Made by a program: the position numbers and the translations under genes
Assembly (NCBI RefSeq): GCF_029953285.1
Contig: NZ_JASAOI010000022.1
Location: 1 to 64,000, forward strand
Source of the DNA: Yinghuangia seranimata
Lineage (GTDB): Bacteria > Actinomycetota > Actinomycetes > Streptomycetales > Streptomycetaceae
DNA length: 64,000 bases
Reading direction: 5' to 3'
Shown here: positions 8,232 to 18,641 of the stretch, piece after piece
How the letters are laid out: each line of letters opens with the position of its first letter
How positions within the stretch are numbered: the stretch's first letter is position 1
The notes under the pieces: model-generated
What the model saw: only the letters and a program-made list of their open reading frames with translations
Told to the model about the DNA's origin: nothing
Database searches by the model: none

Positions 8232-9578
8232 ATGCGCATGCCCGCAGCAGCGGCGGCTCTCGCGGTGACCGGTGGTCTGGCCTTCGCCGTGACCCCGTCC
8301 GCGTCCGCCGCCACCGCCCCCGTCTGTGCCGCGAACCCGCTCGGCACCGCCGGGCTGTACGCCGAGTTCGTCGCCGGGGACGCGACCCGGTACTCGGACT
8401 CCGAGGGCGCCGTCGCGGTCGGCGGCGACGCGTACTTCGGCGACGGCGCGACGAACCAGGGCTTCTCCATAGGCTCGCGGCTGACCCCCGCCGACCTGAA
8501 GAAGCTGCCTGGCGGCGACGCGATGGTCGTCGCGGGGACGCTGTACGCGAACCAGGTCGTGCTGGCCGGACCCGGTGTCTACGGCAAGCTCGTCGACCGG
8601 CACACCGCCAACTTCGCGGTGGACGGCGCGGCCAAGCAGGGGGCGTCGCCCGTCGACTTCGCGGCCGAGTTCGCGAAGCTGCGCACGCTCTCGCGCGGCC
8701 TCGCCGAGACCACGCGCAACGGCAGCGTCGGCCACCCCATGGTCGAGCCCGGCAAGCCCGGCCAGTCGCTGCTGTTCGAGGGCAAGGACGCCAGGCTCAA
8801 CGTCTTCGCGGTCAACGCCGCGGACCTGCAGAACGCTCCCGAGATCGACATCAAGGTGCCGGCCGGCGCCTCCACCGTGATCAACGTGCTGGGCGGCGCG
8901 TACAACATGGACGCCAACGCCCGCACCGGCGTCGCGACCTACCACGTCAACCTGTGGGACCCGGCCGCCAACGCGTGGGTGACCGACGACTACGGCGCCG
9001 GCAGCGCGGCCTTCAAGGACGTCCGCAGCAAGCTGCTGTGGAACCTCCCCGAGGCCACCTCGGTGCTCAAGAACGGCACGTCGTGGCCCGGCACGATCCT
9101 CGCGCCGTACGCCAAGGTCGAGTTCGGCCGCGCCCTGGGCGGCTCGCAGATCGCCCCCGGCCACCTCAACGGCTCGGTGATCGCCAAGGAACTCGTCACC
9201 ATCCCCGGCGCCGAGACCCACCACATGGGCTTCACCGGCTGCCTGCCGGGCAAGGACACCCCCGGCACCCCGGCCACGCCGAACACTCCGACGACTCCCA
9301 CGCCGCCCGCGACGCCGGGCAAGCCGCTGCCGCCCGCGCCGCCCGTCCCGCCGTGCGAGACCGTGATCCCGCCCAAGCCGCGCGAGACGCCGGGCACCCC
9401 GACGACGAGCGCCCCGCCCGCGTCGCCGCCGGCCGAGGTCACCGGGCCGCCGCTGGCGCAGACCGGCGGCTCGAGCAGCACGCCGATCGTGCTGGGCGCG
9501 GGTGCGGCGCTGCTGCTCGGCGTCGCCGCGACGGCCGTCGGGGTCAGCCGCCGGCGCCGTTCGGCCGACCCGAGCTGA
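8232..9578 (+). CDS. Sortase-anchored surface protein, choice-of-anchor A family
   Basis: A secreted protein probably fixed to the wall. From the ATG at 8232 (448 aa) it begins with a signal peptide (MRMPAAAAALAV...SASA, about 26 residues). A globular region of about 290 residues follows, of the choice-of-anchor A type (LGTAGLYAEFVAGD ... EGAVAVGGDA). Next is a Pro/Thr-rich linker (residues about 310-405), LAQTG at 408-412, a hydrophobic span and an RRRR tail. LAxTG is the motif used by streptomycete class E sortases. Starting at 8148 would put 28 extra residues before the signal peptide, so I prefer 8232, with GGGAG 8 nt upstream. The function of the globular domain is unknown. Confidence 0.85.
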   Translation: MRMPAAAAALAVTGGLAFAVTPSASAATAPVCAANPLGTAGLYAEFVAGDATRYSDSEGAVAVGGDAYFGDGATNQGFSIGSRLTPADLKKLPGGDAMVVAGTLYANQVVLAGPGVYGKLVDRHTANFAVDGAAKQGASPVDFAAEFAKLRTLSRGLAETTRNGSVGHPMVEPGKPGQSLLFEGKDARLNVFAVNAADLQNAPEIDIKVPAGASTVINVLGGAYNMDANARTGVATYHVNLWDPAANAWVTDDYGAGSAAFKDVRSKLLWNLPEATSVLKNGTSWPGTILAPYAKVEFGRALGGSQIAPGHLNGSVIAKELVTIPGAETHHMGFTGCLPGKDTPGTPATPNTPTTPTPPATPGKPLPPAPPVPPCETVIPPKPRETPGTPTTSAPPASPPAEVTGPPLAQTGGSSSTPIVLGAGAALLLGVAATAVGVSRRRRSADPS

Positions 9579-9605
9579 GCCCGCCGCCTCGCGGCGGCCT
9601 GGACA

Positions 9606-9719
9606 CACGGAAGCCCGCCTCCTCGGGAGGCGGGGGTCCGGGCGGTGCCGGCGGCGCGGCCCGCGGCGCGGCGGCGGGCACCCCGGCACCCCCGCCGCCG
9701 GGGGCGGCGGGCTTCCGTG
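9606..9719. terminator. Large composite inverted repeat between convergent genes
   Basis: CACGGAAGCCCGCC (9606-9619) is repeated inverted and perfectly at 9706-9719, 86 nt apart. Inside its left arm begins a second perfect hairpin, CCCGCCTCC-TCG-GGAGGCGGG (9614-9634). The whole lies between the stop codons of the LAQTG protein and glutathione peroxidase and probably terminates both. Confidence 0.7.
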
Positions 9720-9735
9720 CGTTCCGGGCGGCGCG

Positions 9736-10224
9736 TCAGGCGAGCTGCGCCTCGATCGCCGCGACCAGCGCCGGGTCGTGCGGGTCGGTCGTGGGGCGGA
9801 ACCGGCCGGCCACGGCGCCGTCGGCCGTGATCAGCACCTTCTCGAAGTTCCACTGGACGTCGCCGGCCTTGCCCTCGGCGTCGGGCGCCTCGGTCAGCAC
9901 CGCGTACAGCGGGTGCCGGCCCTCGCCGTTGACCTCGATCTTCTCGGTCAGCGGGAAGCTCACGCCGTAGGTCGTCGAGCAGAACTCGGCGATCTCCTCC
10001 GACGACCCGGGCTCCTGCCCCATGAACTGGTTGCAGGGCACGCCGAGCACGGTGAAGCCGCGGTCGCCGTACTCCTTCTGCAGCTGCTCGAGGCCGGTGT
10101 ACTGCGGCGTGAGCCCGCACTTGGAGGCGACGTTGACGATCAGCGCGGGCTTGCCGCCGGTCAGCTCGCCGAGCGTGGCCGGGGTGCCGTCGAGGCGGGC
10201 GATAGAGGTGTCGAGCAGGCTCAC
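9736..10224 (-). CDS. Glutathione-peroxidase family thiol peroxidase
   Basis: Reduces hydroperoxides, in actinomycetes probably with thioredoxin or mycothiol-linked reductants rather than glutathione. The 162-residue length is standard. The peroxidatic site is cysteine, not selenocysteine (C36 in ASKCGLTPQY). The rest of the catalytic tetrad is present: Q70 in MGQEPG, and W125/N126 in VQWNFEK. Its ATG at 10224 follows AGGACAGCGGCAGTG with a weak ribosome site. It is read toward the LAQTG gene and shares the composite terminator. Upstream on the same strand, within about 40 nt, is the stop of an epimerase gene, so the two may be cotranscribed. Confidence 0.93.
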   Translation of the reverse strand: MSLLDTSIARLDGTPATLGELTGGKPALIVNVASKCGLTPQYTGLEQLQKEYGDRGFTVLGVPCNQFMGQEPGSSEEIAEFCSTTYGVSFPLTEKIEVNGEGRHPLYAVLTEAPDAEGKAGDVQWNFEKVLITADGAVAGRFRPTTDPHDPALVAAIEAQLA

Positions 10225-10261
10225 TGCCGCTGTCCTTCCGTCGATGCGGTGCTATGCGGTC

Positions 10262-11179
10262 CTACGAGTTCTCGCGGGATGTCCAGGCCTCCACGGTACG
10301 GCGCATGCCTTCACGCCAATCCACCGCACAGGGGCCCGTGAACGAGGCGCGCTTGGCGGTGTCCTGCACCTGCCCGCGCAGCGTCCCCGGCTGTTCAACG
10401 ACCTGGACCTCGGCGGTCTTCCCGGTCAGCTCGCCGAAGTAGGCCGTCCACTCCTGGACGCTCACCGGCTCGTCGCCGCCCCAGTTGACGACCGTGGCGG
10501 GCGTCGACGCGGCGGCCAGCAGCGCGGCGGCCTGCGTGTTGATGTCGTCCTGGTGGATGGGGCTGTACATGCACGGGTCCCACCGGGTCACCACCGGGCG
10601 GCCCTCGAGGACGGCGGTCAGGTGGTGGGTGGGCAGGCCGCCGTTGGGGCCGTACGACGCGTTCATGCGCGCGATGGTGACCGGCAGGTCGAACGCCCGG
10701 GCGCAGAACCGCGCGACCGCCTCCTCTGCCGTCTTGGACACCGAATACGTGGGCGCGTGCGCGACGTTGGCGTCGCCGAGCGCCGCGGTCTCGGTGTACA
10801 CGTGCATCGGGTCCTCGTGCGGCCTGAGCACCGACGCGGTCGACATGACCAGCGCGGCCTTGGCCTTGCGGCAGTGCTGGAGCAGCAGCCCGGTGCCCTC
10901 GGCGTTGACCCGGAGGGCCTCGTCGTAGTCCAGGCCGGGGGCCTGGAAGGTGGCCAGGTGCAGCACGTAGGTGAAGTCGTCCGGCAGCTCGCTGTAGTCC
11001 GCGGCGCCGAGGTCCACGGCGCGCGTGGTCACGCCGAGTGCGTCGACCTTGGCGCGGTCGTCCGGGTTGGAGAACCGGGCGATGCCCCACACCTCGTTGT
11101 CCTTGGCGAGGTACTCGGTCAGCGGATAGGCGATCTGCCCCGCGGGGCCGGTGATCAGGATCTTCTCGCCGGACAGCAT
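10262..11179 (-). CDS. NAD-dependent epimerase/dehydratase (extended SDR)
   Basis: Probably an NAD(P)-dependent sugar or steroid-type epimerase/dehydratase; the substrate is unknown. The 305-residue protein starts with the nucleotide-binding ILITGPAGQIAYPL motif and has the catalytic TYSVSK motif (Y-x3-K) near residue 155. I set the start at 11179 because AAGGAGG lies 8 nt upstream; the frame is open to 11287 but nothing supports that start. It is divergent from an MFS transporter gene, and a 20-bp inverted repeat sits between them, suggesting common control. glutathione peroxidase follows closely on the same strand. Confidence 0.87.
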   Translation of the reverse strand: MLSGEKILITGPAGQIAYPLTEYLAKDNEVWGIARFSNPDDRAKVDALGVTTRAVDLGAADYSELPDDFTYVLHLATFQAPGLDYDEALRVNAEGTGLLLQHCRKAKAALVMSTASVLRPHEDPMHVYTETAALGDANVAHAPTYSVSKTAEEAVARFCARAFDLPVTIARMNASYGPNGGLPTHHLTAVLEGRPVVTRWDPCMYSPIHQDDINTQAAALLAAASTPATVVNWGGDEPVSVQEWTAYFGELTGKTAEVQVVEQPGTLRGQVQDTAKRASFTGPCAVDWREGMRRTVEAWTSRENS

Positions 11180-11293
11180 CGTGCGCGCCTCCTTCAGGAT
11201 GTGACGCTTCGTCATATCCGAGATCCGGCCACGAAGCCAGGACGAAGCGGTCCGGCGGCCCGTGACCCTGGCCGCATCAGCCGCCATGCATAT

Positions 11294-11313
11294 CGTTTGA
11301 ATCCAAACAAACG
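11294..11313. promoter_or_regulatory. Operator-like inverted repeat between divergent genes
   Basis: CGTTTG-N8-CAAACG lies in the divergent region between the epimerase and the MFS transporter. TATCCT (11316-11321) immediately downstream could be the -10 of the transporter promoter, so a repressor bound here would block it. The regulator is not in the window. Confidence 0.45.
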
Positions 11314-11397
11314 ACTATCCTGGCGTCGGCCCGCGCCCGCCACGCGCGTAGCCTGAGACCCCGCAGAATCGTTCCCGTCCCGAGCCCAGGAGCACGC

Positions 11398-12648
11398 GTG
11401 CTGGCCCCGTACCGCCGAATATTCGAGGCGCCCGGCGCCCTGGCGTTCTCCGCCGCGGGATTCCTGTGCCGGATGCCGCTCTCGATGACCGGCATCGGGA
11501 TCGTCACGATGCTCTCCCAGATGCGCGGCTCCTACGGCCTCGCGGGCGCCGTCACCGCCGTCATGATGCTTTCCGGGGCCTTCTTCAGCCCGCAGATATC
11601 CCGCCTCGTCGACCGGTACGGCCAGCGCCGTGTCGCGCTCCCCGCCACCGTCGTCACCGTCGGCGGCTGCGCCGCGCTGCTGCTCTGCGCGCGCCTCGAC
11701 GCCCCGGACTGGACGCTCTTCGCGGCCACCCTCCCGATCGGGTGCATGCCCACCTACGGCTCGATGGTCCGCGCCCGCTGGACGCACATCTACCGCGGCG
11801 ACCCGCAGCGGCTGCACACCGCCTACTCGTTCGAGTCCGTGGTCGACGAGCTGTGCTTCATCGCCGGCCCGATCCTGTCGGTCGGCCTGTCCACGGTGGT
11901 CTTCCCCGAGGCCGGCGTGCTGTTGTCCGCCACGTTCCTCACCGTCGGCTCGGTCCTCTTCTGCGCGCAGCGCCGCACCGAGCCGCCCGTCCGGGTCCAC
12001 GACGGCGAGAACCACGGCTCCGCCATCCGCTCGGCCGGCCTGCGCGTCCTCGTCCTGACCTTCGCCGCCACCGGCGCCATCTTCGGCTCCGTCGACGTCG
12101 TCACCGTTGCCTTCGCCGAGGACGACGGCCACAAGGGCCTCGCCAGCGCCGCACTCGCCGTCTACGCCTTCGGCTCCTGCGTCGCCGGCATCGCCTTCGG
12201 CCTCGTCAAGCCGCGCGGCAGCGCCGCCACCCGTTTCCTGGTCGGCGTCGCCGTGATGGCCGCGAGCCTCGTGCCGCTCGCCTTCGCCGTGAACCTCTGG
12301 TACGTCGCCGGCGCGCTCTTCCTCGCAGGCCTGTCGATCGCCCCGACGATGGTCACCACGATGTCCCTCGTCGGCCAGTTCGTCCCCGAGCGCCAGCTCA
12401 CCGAGGGCATCTCCTGGACCATGACCGGTCTGGCCCTCGGCGTCGCCTCCGGATCCTCGCTCGGCGGCATGGTCGTCGACGGCCACGGCGCCGCCGCCGG
12501 CTACCTCGTCCCGGTCGCCGCCGGCACCCTCGCCCTCGTCCTGGCCCTCGCCGGCGCCCCCTGGCTCCGCCGCCGAACCCCCCGGACGCACATCGGCCCC
12601 GACACCGCGTCGCCGCAGGTCAGGGCCGATATCTCAGAGAGCGGATGA
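11398..12648 (+). CDS. MFS transporter
   Basis: A secondary transporter, probably an exporter; the substrate is unknown. The 416-residue protein has about 12 hydrophobic segments. The loop between spans 2 and 3 carries the MFS motif A region (SRLVDRYGQRRVALP, about residues 62-76). The GTG at 11398 follows CCAGGAG. Its last 9 bases lie inside the convergent tRNA-Gly gene, so the stop codon is part of the tRNA acceptor stem. Divergent pairing with an SDR epimerase and an intervening operator suggest a small inducible unit. Confidence 0.9.
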   Translation: MLAPYRRIFEAPGALAFSAAGFLCRMPLSMTGIGIVTMLSQMRGSYGLAGAVTAVMMLSGAFFSPQISRLVDRYGQRRVALPATVVTVGGCAALLLCARLDAPDWTLFAATLPIGCMPTYGSMVRARWTHIYRGDPQRLHTAYSFESVVDELCFIAGPILSVGLSTVVFPEAGVLLSATFLTVGSVLFCAQRRTEPPVRVHDGENHGSAIRSAGLRVLVLTFAATGAIFGSVDVVTVAFAEDDGHKGLASAALAVYAFGSCVAGIAFGLVKPRGSAATRFLVGVAVMAASLVPLAFAVNLWYVAGALFLAGLSIAPTMVTTMSLVGQFVPERQLTEGISWTMTGLALGVASGSSLGGMVVDGHGAAAGYLVPVAAGTLALVLALAGAPWLRRRTPRTHIGPDTASPQVRADISESG

Positions 12649-12710
12649 CGAGAATCGAACTCGCGTAATCAGTTTGGAAGACTGAGGCTCTACCATTGAG
12701 CTACATCCGC
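12640..12710 (-). tRNA. tRNA-Gly (anticodon TCC)
   Basis: The minus strand folds as a cloverleaf with acceptor stem GCGGATG/CATCCGC, D-stem GCTC/GAGC, anticodon stem TCAGT/ACTGA with loop CTTCCAA, and a TTCGATT T-loop. The discriminator base is U, as expected for glycine. CCA is not encoded. The 3' end overlaps the stop of the convergent MFS gene. Confidence 0.95.
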
Positions 12711-12854
12711 ATGTGAAACAGCGTCCGGCTCACGCCGGGCGCTCGGTGCCTAGGGTACCGGATCAGCCGGGGTCGTGTGCGGACCGCAGGCAAGGGCGCC
12801 AAACAAGGCAGTGCAAACTGTAGCGTGGCGTCCTCTAGACTCTTCCGAGCGCCA

Positions 12855-12930
12855 CGGGGCGTAGCGTAGTGGCTAGCGCGCCTGCTTTGGGAGCAGGAGA
12901 TCGGGAGTTCGAGTCTCCCCGCCCCGACCA
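12855..12930 (+). tRNA. tRNA-Pro (anticodon TGG)
   Basis: Acceptor stem CGGGGCG/CGCCCCG, anticodon stem CCTGC/GCAGG with loop TTTGGGA, T-arm GGGAG-TTCGAGT-CTCCC. The 3' CCA is encoded (12928-12930). TAGACT at 12836-12841 is placed as a -10 for this gene. It lies directly upstream of tig, as in Streptomyces. Confidence 0.95.
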
Positions 12931-13045
12931 TTCGTCCGGTGCGGACAACCGCCCCCAGCGCACCCGCATACCAACCGATCGCGCCTGGCCGAAGGCAACC
13001 AGAAGCACAGGTCAGCACAGCCGCCCGCAACAAGGAGACCCAACC

Positions 13046-14407
13046 GTGAAGAGCGCCGTGGAGACTCTGAACCCGACCCGGGTTCGGCTCACCGTCGAGG
13101 TTCCCTCCGAGGAGCTCAAGCCCAGCCTCGATGCGGCGTACAAGAAGATCAGCCAGTCGATCACGGTGCCGGGCTTCCGCAAGGGCAAGATCCCTTCGCG
13201 CATCATCGACCAGCGCTTCGGCCGCGAGGCCGTCTTCGTCGAGGCGTTCGACGACATCCTGTCCTCGTCGTACGGCAAGGCCGTCGAGGAGAACGAGCTG
13301 CGCGTGCTCGGCCAGCCCGAGGTGACCGAGGTCACCGAGGTCTCCGAGCTGTCGAACGGCGCGGACCTGAAGTTCATCGCCGAGGTCGACACCCGCCCGA
13401 CCATCGAGGTCCCGGAGTACGAGGGCATCGAGGTCACCGTGGACGACCTCGCGGTCTCCGACGAGGACATCGAGGAGCAGCTCGGCCAGCTGCGCGACCG
13501 CTTCGGCTCGCTCAAGGTCGTCGAGCGCGCCGCCGCCAAGGACGACACCGTGGTGCTCGACCTCGAGGCGAAGGTCGACGGCGAGGTCCTCGAGGACGGC
13601 GTGGCGTCGGGTCTCTCGTACGTGGTCGGCAGCGGCACCATGCTCGACGGCCTGGACGAGGCCGTCGAGGGCCTGTCCGCCGGCGAGACCGCGACCTTCG
13701 CCAGCGACCTGCAGGGCGGCAGCGGCGAGGGTCAGACCGCGGACGTGACGGTCACCGTCACCTCGGTCAAGACCAAGGAACTGCCGGAGCTGGACGACGA
13801 CTTCGCGCAGCTGGCCAGCGAGTTCGACACGCTGGACGAGCTGAAGGGCGACGTCCGCACCCGCCTGGAGCACACCAAGGCGCACGACCAGATCAACGAC
13901 GGCCGCGACAAGGTCCTCGAGAAGCTCCTCGAGCTCGTCGAGGTCCCGCTGCCGGAGAAGGTCGTCGCCGACGAGATCCAGCAGCGCAAGGACCAGATGG
14001 ACCAGCAGCTCGCCATGATGGGCGTCTCGCTGGAGAAGTGGCTGGAGATCCAGGGCCAGACCGCCGAGGCGTACGACGCGGAGCTCGAGGAGTCGGTCTC
14101 CAAGGGCATGCGCGTCCAGTTCCTGCTGGACGAGGTCGTCAAGAAGGAGCAGCTGTCCGTCAACCAGGACGAGCTGACCCAGCACCTGATCGCCCGTGCC
14201 CAGCAGTCCGGCATGAGCCCCGACCAGTTCGCCCAGCAGGTCATGCAGGCCGGCTACGTGCCGGTGCTGGTCGGCGAGGTGGCGCGCGGCAAGGCGCTCG
14301 ACCTGATCGCCGGTGCGGCCAAGGCCGTCGACGCGTCGGGCAACGAGGTCGACCTGGGCAAGGACCTGCACGCGGACGACGAGGGCCACGAGGGCCACGA
14401 CCACTGA
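13046..14407 (+). CDS. tig: Trigger factor
   Basis: Ribosome-bound chaperone and prolyl isomerase that meets nascent chains at the exit tunnel. The 453-residue protein has the ribosome-docking signature FRKGKIP near residue 45. A FKBP-like PPIase domain follows (about residues 160-245), and the C-terminal helical arms come last. It ends in an Asp/Glu/His-rich tail typical of actinobacterial trigger factors. The GTG at 13046 follows CAAGGAG; an upstream in-frame extension would run through tRNA-Pro and is not credible. A perfect 18-bp terminator follows, so tig is transcribed apart from clpP1. Confidence 0.97.
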   Translation: MKSAVETLNPTRVRLTVEVPSEELKPSLDAAYKKISQSITVPGFRKGKIPSRIIDQRFGREAVFVEAFDDILSSSYGKAVEENELRVLGQPEVTEVTEVSELSNGADLKFIAEVDTRPTIEVPEYEGIEVTVDDLAVSDEDIEEQLGQLRDRFGSLKVVERAAAKDDTVVLDLEAKVDGEVLEDGVASGLSYVVGSGTMLDGLDEAVEGLSAGETATFASDLQGGSGEGQTADVTVTVTSVKTKELPELDDDFAQLASEFDTLDELKGDVRTRLEHTKAHDQINDGRDKVLEKLLELVEVPLPEKVVADEIQQRKDQMDQQLAMMGVSLEKWLEIQGQTAEAYDAELEESVSKGMRVQFLLDEVVKKEQLSVNQDELTQHLIARAQQSGMSPDQFAQQVMQAGYVPVLVGEVARGKALDLIAGAAKAVDASGNEVDLGKDLHADDEGHEGHDH

Positions 14408-14439
14408 TCCGCCGGTCCGTTCGCGACCTGTGACGTGGT

Positions 14440-14479
14440 GTGAGGGCCCGGCCGCTGCCTCCAGCGGCCGGGCCCTCAC
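14440..14479 (+). terminator. Strong terminator after tig
   Basis: A perfect 18-bp stem (14440-14457 with 14462-14479) closed by the 4-nt loop CCTC. Confidence 0.88.
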
Positions 14480-14521
14480 GCATACCCCCGAGAGCGCCTT
14501 CGCGCGTATGGGCGCGGGCTG

Positions 14522-14538
14522 GTGCGCTCTGGGCGAAC
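14522..14538. promoter_or_regulatory. ClgR-box-like site upstream of clpP1
   Basis: GTGCGC-N5-GCGAAC differs by one base from the GTTCGC-N5-GCGAAC pattern described for the activator ClgR at clpP1 in Streptomyces. It lies about 170 nt before the clpP1 start, in the tig-clpP1 gap. The rest of that 302-nt gap (14408-14709) holds the tig terminator and no gene. Confidence 0.6.
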
Positions 14539-14709
14539 AGCCCGGCGTCGGGGATGGTCACGGCGGATCAGCGCGTTAGGGTCGCTGTACGAGGGGGGAC
14601 ACCACCGCAGGCCCGTGCCGCACCCGGCCGGACCCGTGTGCATCGGGTGCCCCCGCAAGGTCGACTTCAGGACGGCTCGGGTTGCCGTCGGAAACGAGCA
14701 GGTGGATAC

Positions 14710-15348
14710 GTGACGAATCCGCAGATCGTGACTCCGGGACTCGCGGTGCCCGCCATGCGCGCACCCCAGGGCGGTATGGGGCTCGACGACCAGGTCTACA
14801 ACCGACTGCTGCGCGAGCGGATCATCTTCCTCGGGGCGCCGGTCGACGACCAGATCGCGAACGCGATCTCGGCGCAGCTGCTGCTGCTCAACGCCGAAGA
14901 CCCGGAAAAGGACATCTCGCTGTACATCAACTCGCCGGGCGGCTCCGTCACGGCGGGCATGGCGATCTACGACACCATGCAGTTCATCAGCAACGACGTC
15001 TCGACCGTCGCGATGGGCCTGGCCGCCTCGATGGGCCAGTTCCTGCTGACCGCCGGGGCGCCGGGCAAGCGCATCGCGCTCGCGAACACCGAGATCCTCA
15101 TGCACCAGCCCTCAGCGGGCCTGGGCGGCGCGGCGTCGGACATCCGCATCCAGGCCCAGCAGCTGCTGCGCCTCAAGCGCCGCATGGCTGAGCTGATCGC
15201 GGAGCACTCCGGGCGCACGTACGAGGAGATCGAGCGCGACTCGGACCGCGACCGCTGGTTCACCGCGGCCGAGGCGAAGGAGTACGGCCTCGTGGACCAC
15301 GTCGTCATCAGCGCCCGCGAGGTGCCGAGCAACGGCAGCGCGAGCTGA
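14710..15348 (+). CDS. clpP1: ATP-dependent Clp protease proteolytic subunit ClpP1
   Basis: Serine protease subunit that stacks with ClpP2 and is fed by ClpX or ClpC. The 212-residue protein shows the catalytic triad: S107 in [10 protein letters not shown]132 in LMHQPSAG, and D181 in the DSDRDRWF segment. The oxyanion-loop [10 protein letters not shown] is intact. The GTG at 14710 follows CAGGTGG; an ATG at 14755 is a shorter alternative. It begins the clpP1-clpP2 unit, with 65 nt to clpP2, and a ClgR-like site lies upstream. Confidence 0.96.
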   Translation: MTNPQIVTPGLAVPAMRAPQGGMGLDDQVYNRLLRERIIFLGAPVDDQIANAISAQLLLLNAEDPEKDISLYINSPGGSVTAGMAIYDTMQFISNDVSTVAMGLAASMGQFLLTAGAPGKRIALANTEILMHQPSAGLGGAASDIRIQAQQLLRLKRRMAELIAEHSGRTYEEIERDSDRDRWFTAAEAKEYGLVDHVVISAREVPSNGSAS

Positions 15349-15413
15349 GCGATCCGACGGGCCCGTCCCGCCGCCGAGCCAACCAGCAGCAGCAGTCCGG
15401 AGGATCTGAAGCC

Positions 15414-16088
15414 ATGACCGACCTGTCGTTCCCCTTCCCGAGGCCCGACGCCCAGGCGTACATGCCGGGGCGTGCCGAGGGCCGCTACATCGTCCCGCAG
15501 TTCGAAGAGCGCACGTCGCAGGGCATCAAGCGCTACGACCCGTACGCGAAGCTCTTCGAGGAGCGCATCATCTTCCTCGGCGTCCAGATCGACGACACGT
15601 CGGCCAACGACGTGATGGCCCAGCTGCTCACGCTGGAGTCGATGGACCCGGACCGCGACATCTCGATCTACATCAACTCGCCCGGCGGCTCGTTCACCGC
15701 GCTGACCGCCATCTACGACACGATGCAGTTCGTCCGCCCGGACATCCAGACGGTGTGCATGGGCCAGGCGGCGTCCGCCGCGGCCGTCCTGCTCGCCGCC
15801 GGCACGCCGGGCAAGCGAATGGCGCTGCCGAACTCCCGCATCCTCATCCACCAGCCGTACAGTGAAACTGGGCGCGCACAGGTGTCGGACCTGGAGATCC
15901 AGGCCAACGAGATCCTGCGCATGCGCTCGCTGCTGGAGGAGATGCTCGCCAAGCACAGCAACCGTTCGCTCGACCAGGTGCGCGAGGACATCGAGCGCGA
16001 CAAGATCCTCACCGCCGAAGAGGCGCGCGAGTACGGCCTCATCGACGAGATCACCTCGCCGCGGAAGTCGCCCCGGTCGTCCGGATGA
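15414..16088 (+). CDS. clpP2: ATP-dependent Clp protease proteolytic subunit ClpP2
   Basis: Second ClpP ring subunit of the heteromeric actinobacterial protease. The 224-residue protein has S121 ([10 protein letters not shown]), H146 (LIHQPYSE) and D196 (IERDKILTA), plus the NSPGGSFTA loop. The N-terminal extension relative to ClpP1 is normal for ClpP2. The ATG at 15414 has a clear CCGGAGG site. Together with ClpP1 it forms the core that ClpX, encoded next, unfolds substrates into. A strong hairpin at 16095-16128 separates it from clpX. Confidence 0.96.
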   Translation: MTDLSFPFPRPDAQAYMPGRAEGRYIVPQFEERTSQGIKRYDPYAKLFEERIIFLGVQIDDTSANDVMAQLLTLESMDPDRDISIYINSPGGSFTALTAIYDTMQFVRPDIQTVCMGQAASAAAVLLAAGTPGKRMALPNSRILIHQPYSETGRAQVSDLEIQANEILRMRSLLEEMLAKHSNRSLDQVREDIERDKILTAEEAREYGLIDEITSPRKSPRSSG

Positions 16089-16094
16089 CGGCGG

Positions 16095-16128
16095 CATCGG
16101 CCGGTCGAACGGTTTCGACCGGCCGATG
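16095..16128 (+). terminator. Terminator between clpP2 and clpX
   Basis: CATCGGCCGGTCGAA (16095-16109) pairs perfectly with 16114-16128 around CGGT, a 15-bp stem. It suggests clpX has its own promoter in the 176 nt that follow. Confidence 0.82.
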
Positions 16129-16304
16129 GGCCCGTTTCCGGCGGTAACAGGGTGGCGACCGCGGTTCGAGGGAGCGGTTGCCCACCCGAATGACCCCCGG
16201 TGGGGGCAAAACCGGGGGACGGGCGTTTGCGGCGGGGTACCGTCGAAAGACCAGGCACCAGGTCCGGTTCTCACACCGGGGCCCAGGCGAAGGAGATGCA
16301 CCTC

Positions 16305-17579
<1,275 letters not shown>

Positions 17580-17610
17580 GCGCTCCGGCCACCGCCACGA
17601 ACCTGTGCCG

Positions 17611-17643
17611 CGGCCCCTGTTCCCGCACCGGGAACGGGGGCCG
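17611..17643 (+). terminator. Terminator after clpX
   Basis: CGGCCCC-T-GTTCCCG (17611-17625) pairs with CGGGAAC-G-GGGGCCG (17629-17643) around CAC, with one T-G mismatch. Confidence 0.75.
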
Positions 17644-17663
17644 TCGGCGTTGTCGGCGTCGGG

Positions 17664-18533
17664 TCAGCCGGCGCGGCCGAAGTAGATGTTCTCGATCAGT
17701 TTGACGGTCAGCGTGACGCTCTGCGGACTGCTCACGTAGAGCACGTTCTTGTCGTCGCCCCACATGCAGGCCGTGGCGCCCTGCGCGGTCCAGCACCGGG
17801 TGAGCCCCGGGTCGGACCACGAGACCTGCTGCTCAACGGCGTTGTCGATCTTCGGGACGAACGCCCGGACGTAGTCGGACGGGACGGTGCCGCGCTTGGC
17901 GCCGAGCACGACCATCTTGGCGTTCGGGCTGGTCGCGGGGCCGTACACCTTGGTGACCACGGCGTCGAAGTCGCGGCTGAAGACCGTGTTGACGTCCTGG
18001 ACCACGGGTGGCACGTCGGCGTCGGCCTGCTGCGTCGCCCCGTCGATGGTCGTGGGGAGCGTGAGCGCCTTGGGTGCCGCCGTCGGTGACCTGCTGCCGC
18101 CGGACGTGCTCGGGCGGGGCTGCGTCGTGCCGGTGACCGGCGGGCTGTTCGACCCGTGCGCGGTCGAGCCCTTGTCGTCCTTCTTGAGCACCAGGACGAG
18201 CACGACGGCCGCGACGAGCACGACCACCGCGCCGATCACGCCCGCGACGACGGCGGTGCGCTTGGCCGAACCAGGCGGCCGCGGCGGCGGATACGGCGGG
18301 CCGGGCGGCCCTGACGGGTACGAGGGCCCGCCGTATCCGCCCCCGGGCGGCATCGGCGCGCCGGGGTAACCGCCGCCCGGCGGTCCCGGCGGTCCTCCGT
18401 ACCCGCCGCCGGGCGGCGGCATCTGCGGCCCGCCTGGATATCCCGAACTCGGCCCGCCCGGATAGCCGCCGGGCGGCGGCCCGCTACCGGAAGGAGGCCC
18501 CCACCCCGGGTAGTCCCCGTCGTTTCCGCTCAT
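17664..18533 (-). CDS. Proline/glycine-rich single-span membrane protein, paralogue 1
   Basis: Unknown function. The 289-residue protein has a Gly/Pro/Tyr-rich cytoplasmic N-terminus (about 90 residues with repeated GGYPG and PPGGGYGGP units), one membrane span (about residues 95-118), a Ser/Thr/Pro linker, and an external domain of about 140 residues. The external domain ends with a [17 protein letters not shown] motif. This matches the C-rich end of the two following minus-strand proteins, so I treat the three as a paralogous family. The start at 18533 ([10 protein letters not shown]) is the start of the low-complexity tail; no clear ribosome site is visible. Function is not inferable. Confidence 0.72.
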   Translation of the reverse strand: MSGNDGDYPGWGPPSGSGPPPGGYPGGPSSGYPGGPQMPPPGGGYGGPPGPPGGGYPGAPMPPGGGYGGPSYPSGPPGPPYPPPRPPGSAKRTAVVAGVIGAVVVLVAAVVLVLVLKKDDKGSTAHGSNSPPVTGTTQPRPSTSGGSRSPTAAPKALTLPTTIDGATQQADADVPPVVQDVNTVFSRDFDAVVTKVYGPATSPNAKMVVLGAKRGTVPSDYVRAFVPKIDNAVEQQVSWSDPGLTRCWTAQGATACMWGDDKNVLYVSSPQSVTLTVKLIENIYFGRAG

Positions 18534-18641
18534 GAGACGCCGCGGCGCGGCCGAACGGCCCCGCCGCCCCTCCTCTCCCATGCTCGGACGGCGCTGCCGC
18601 GTCGTCCGTTTCGTGGAGTTTTCCCCCGCGCGGTGCCGTGG

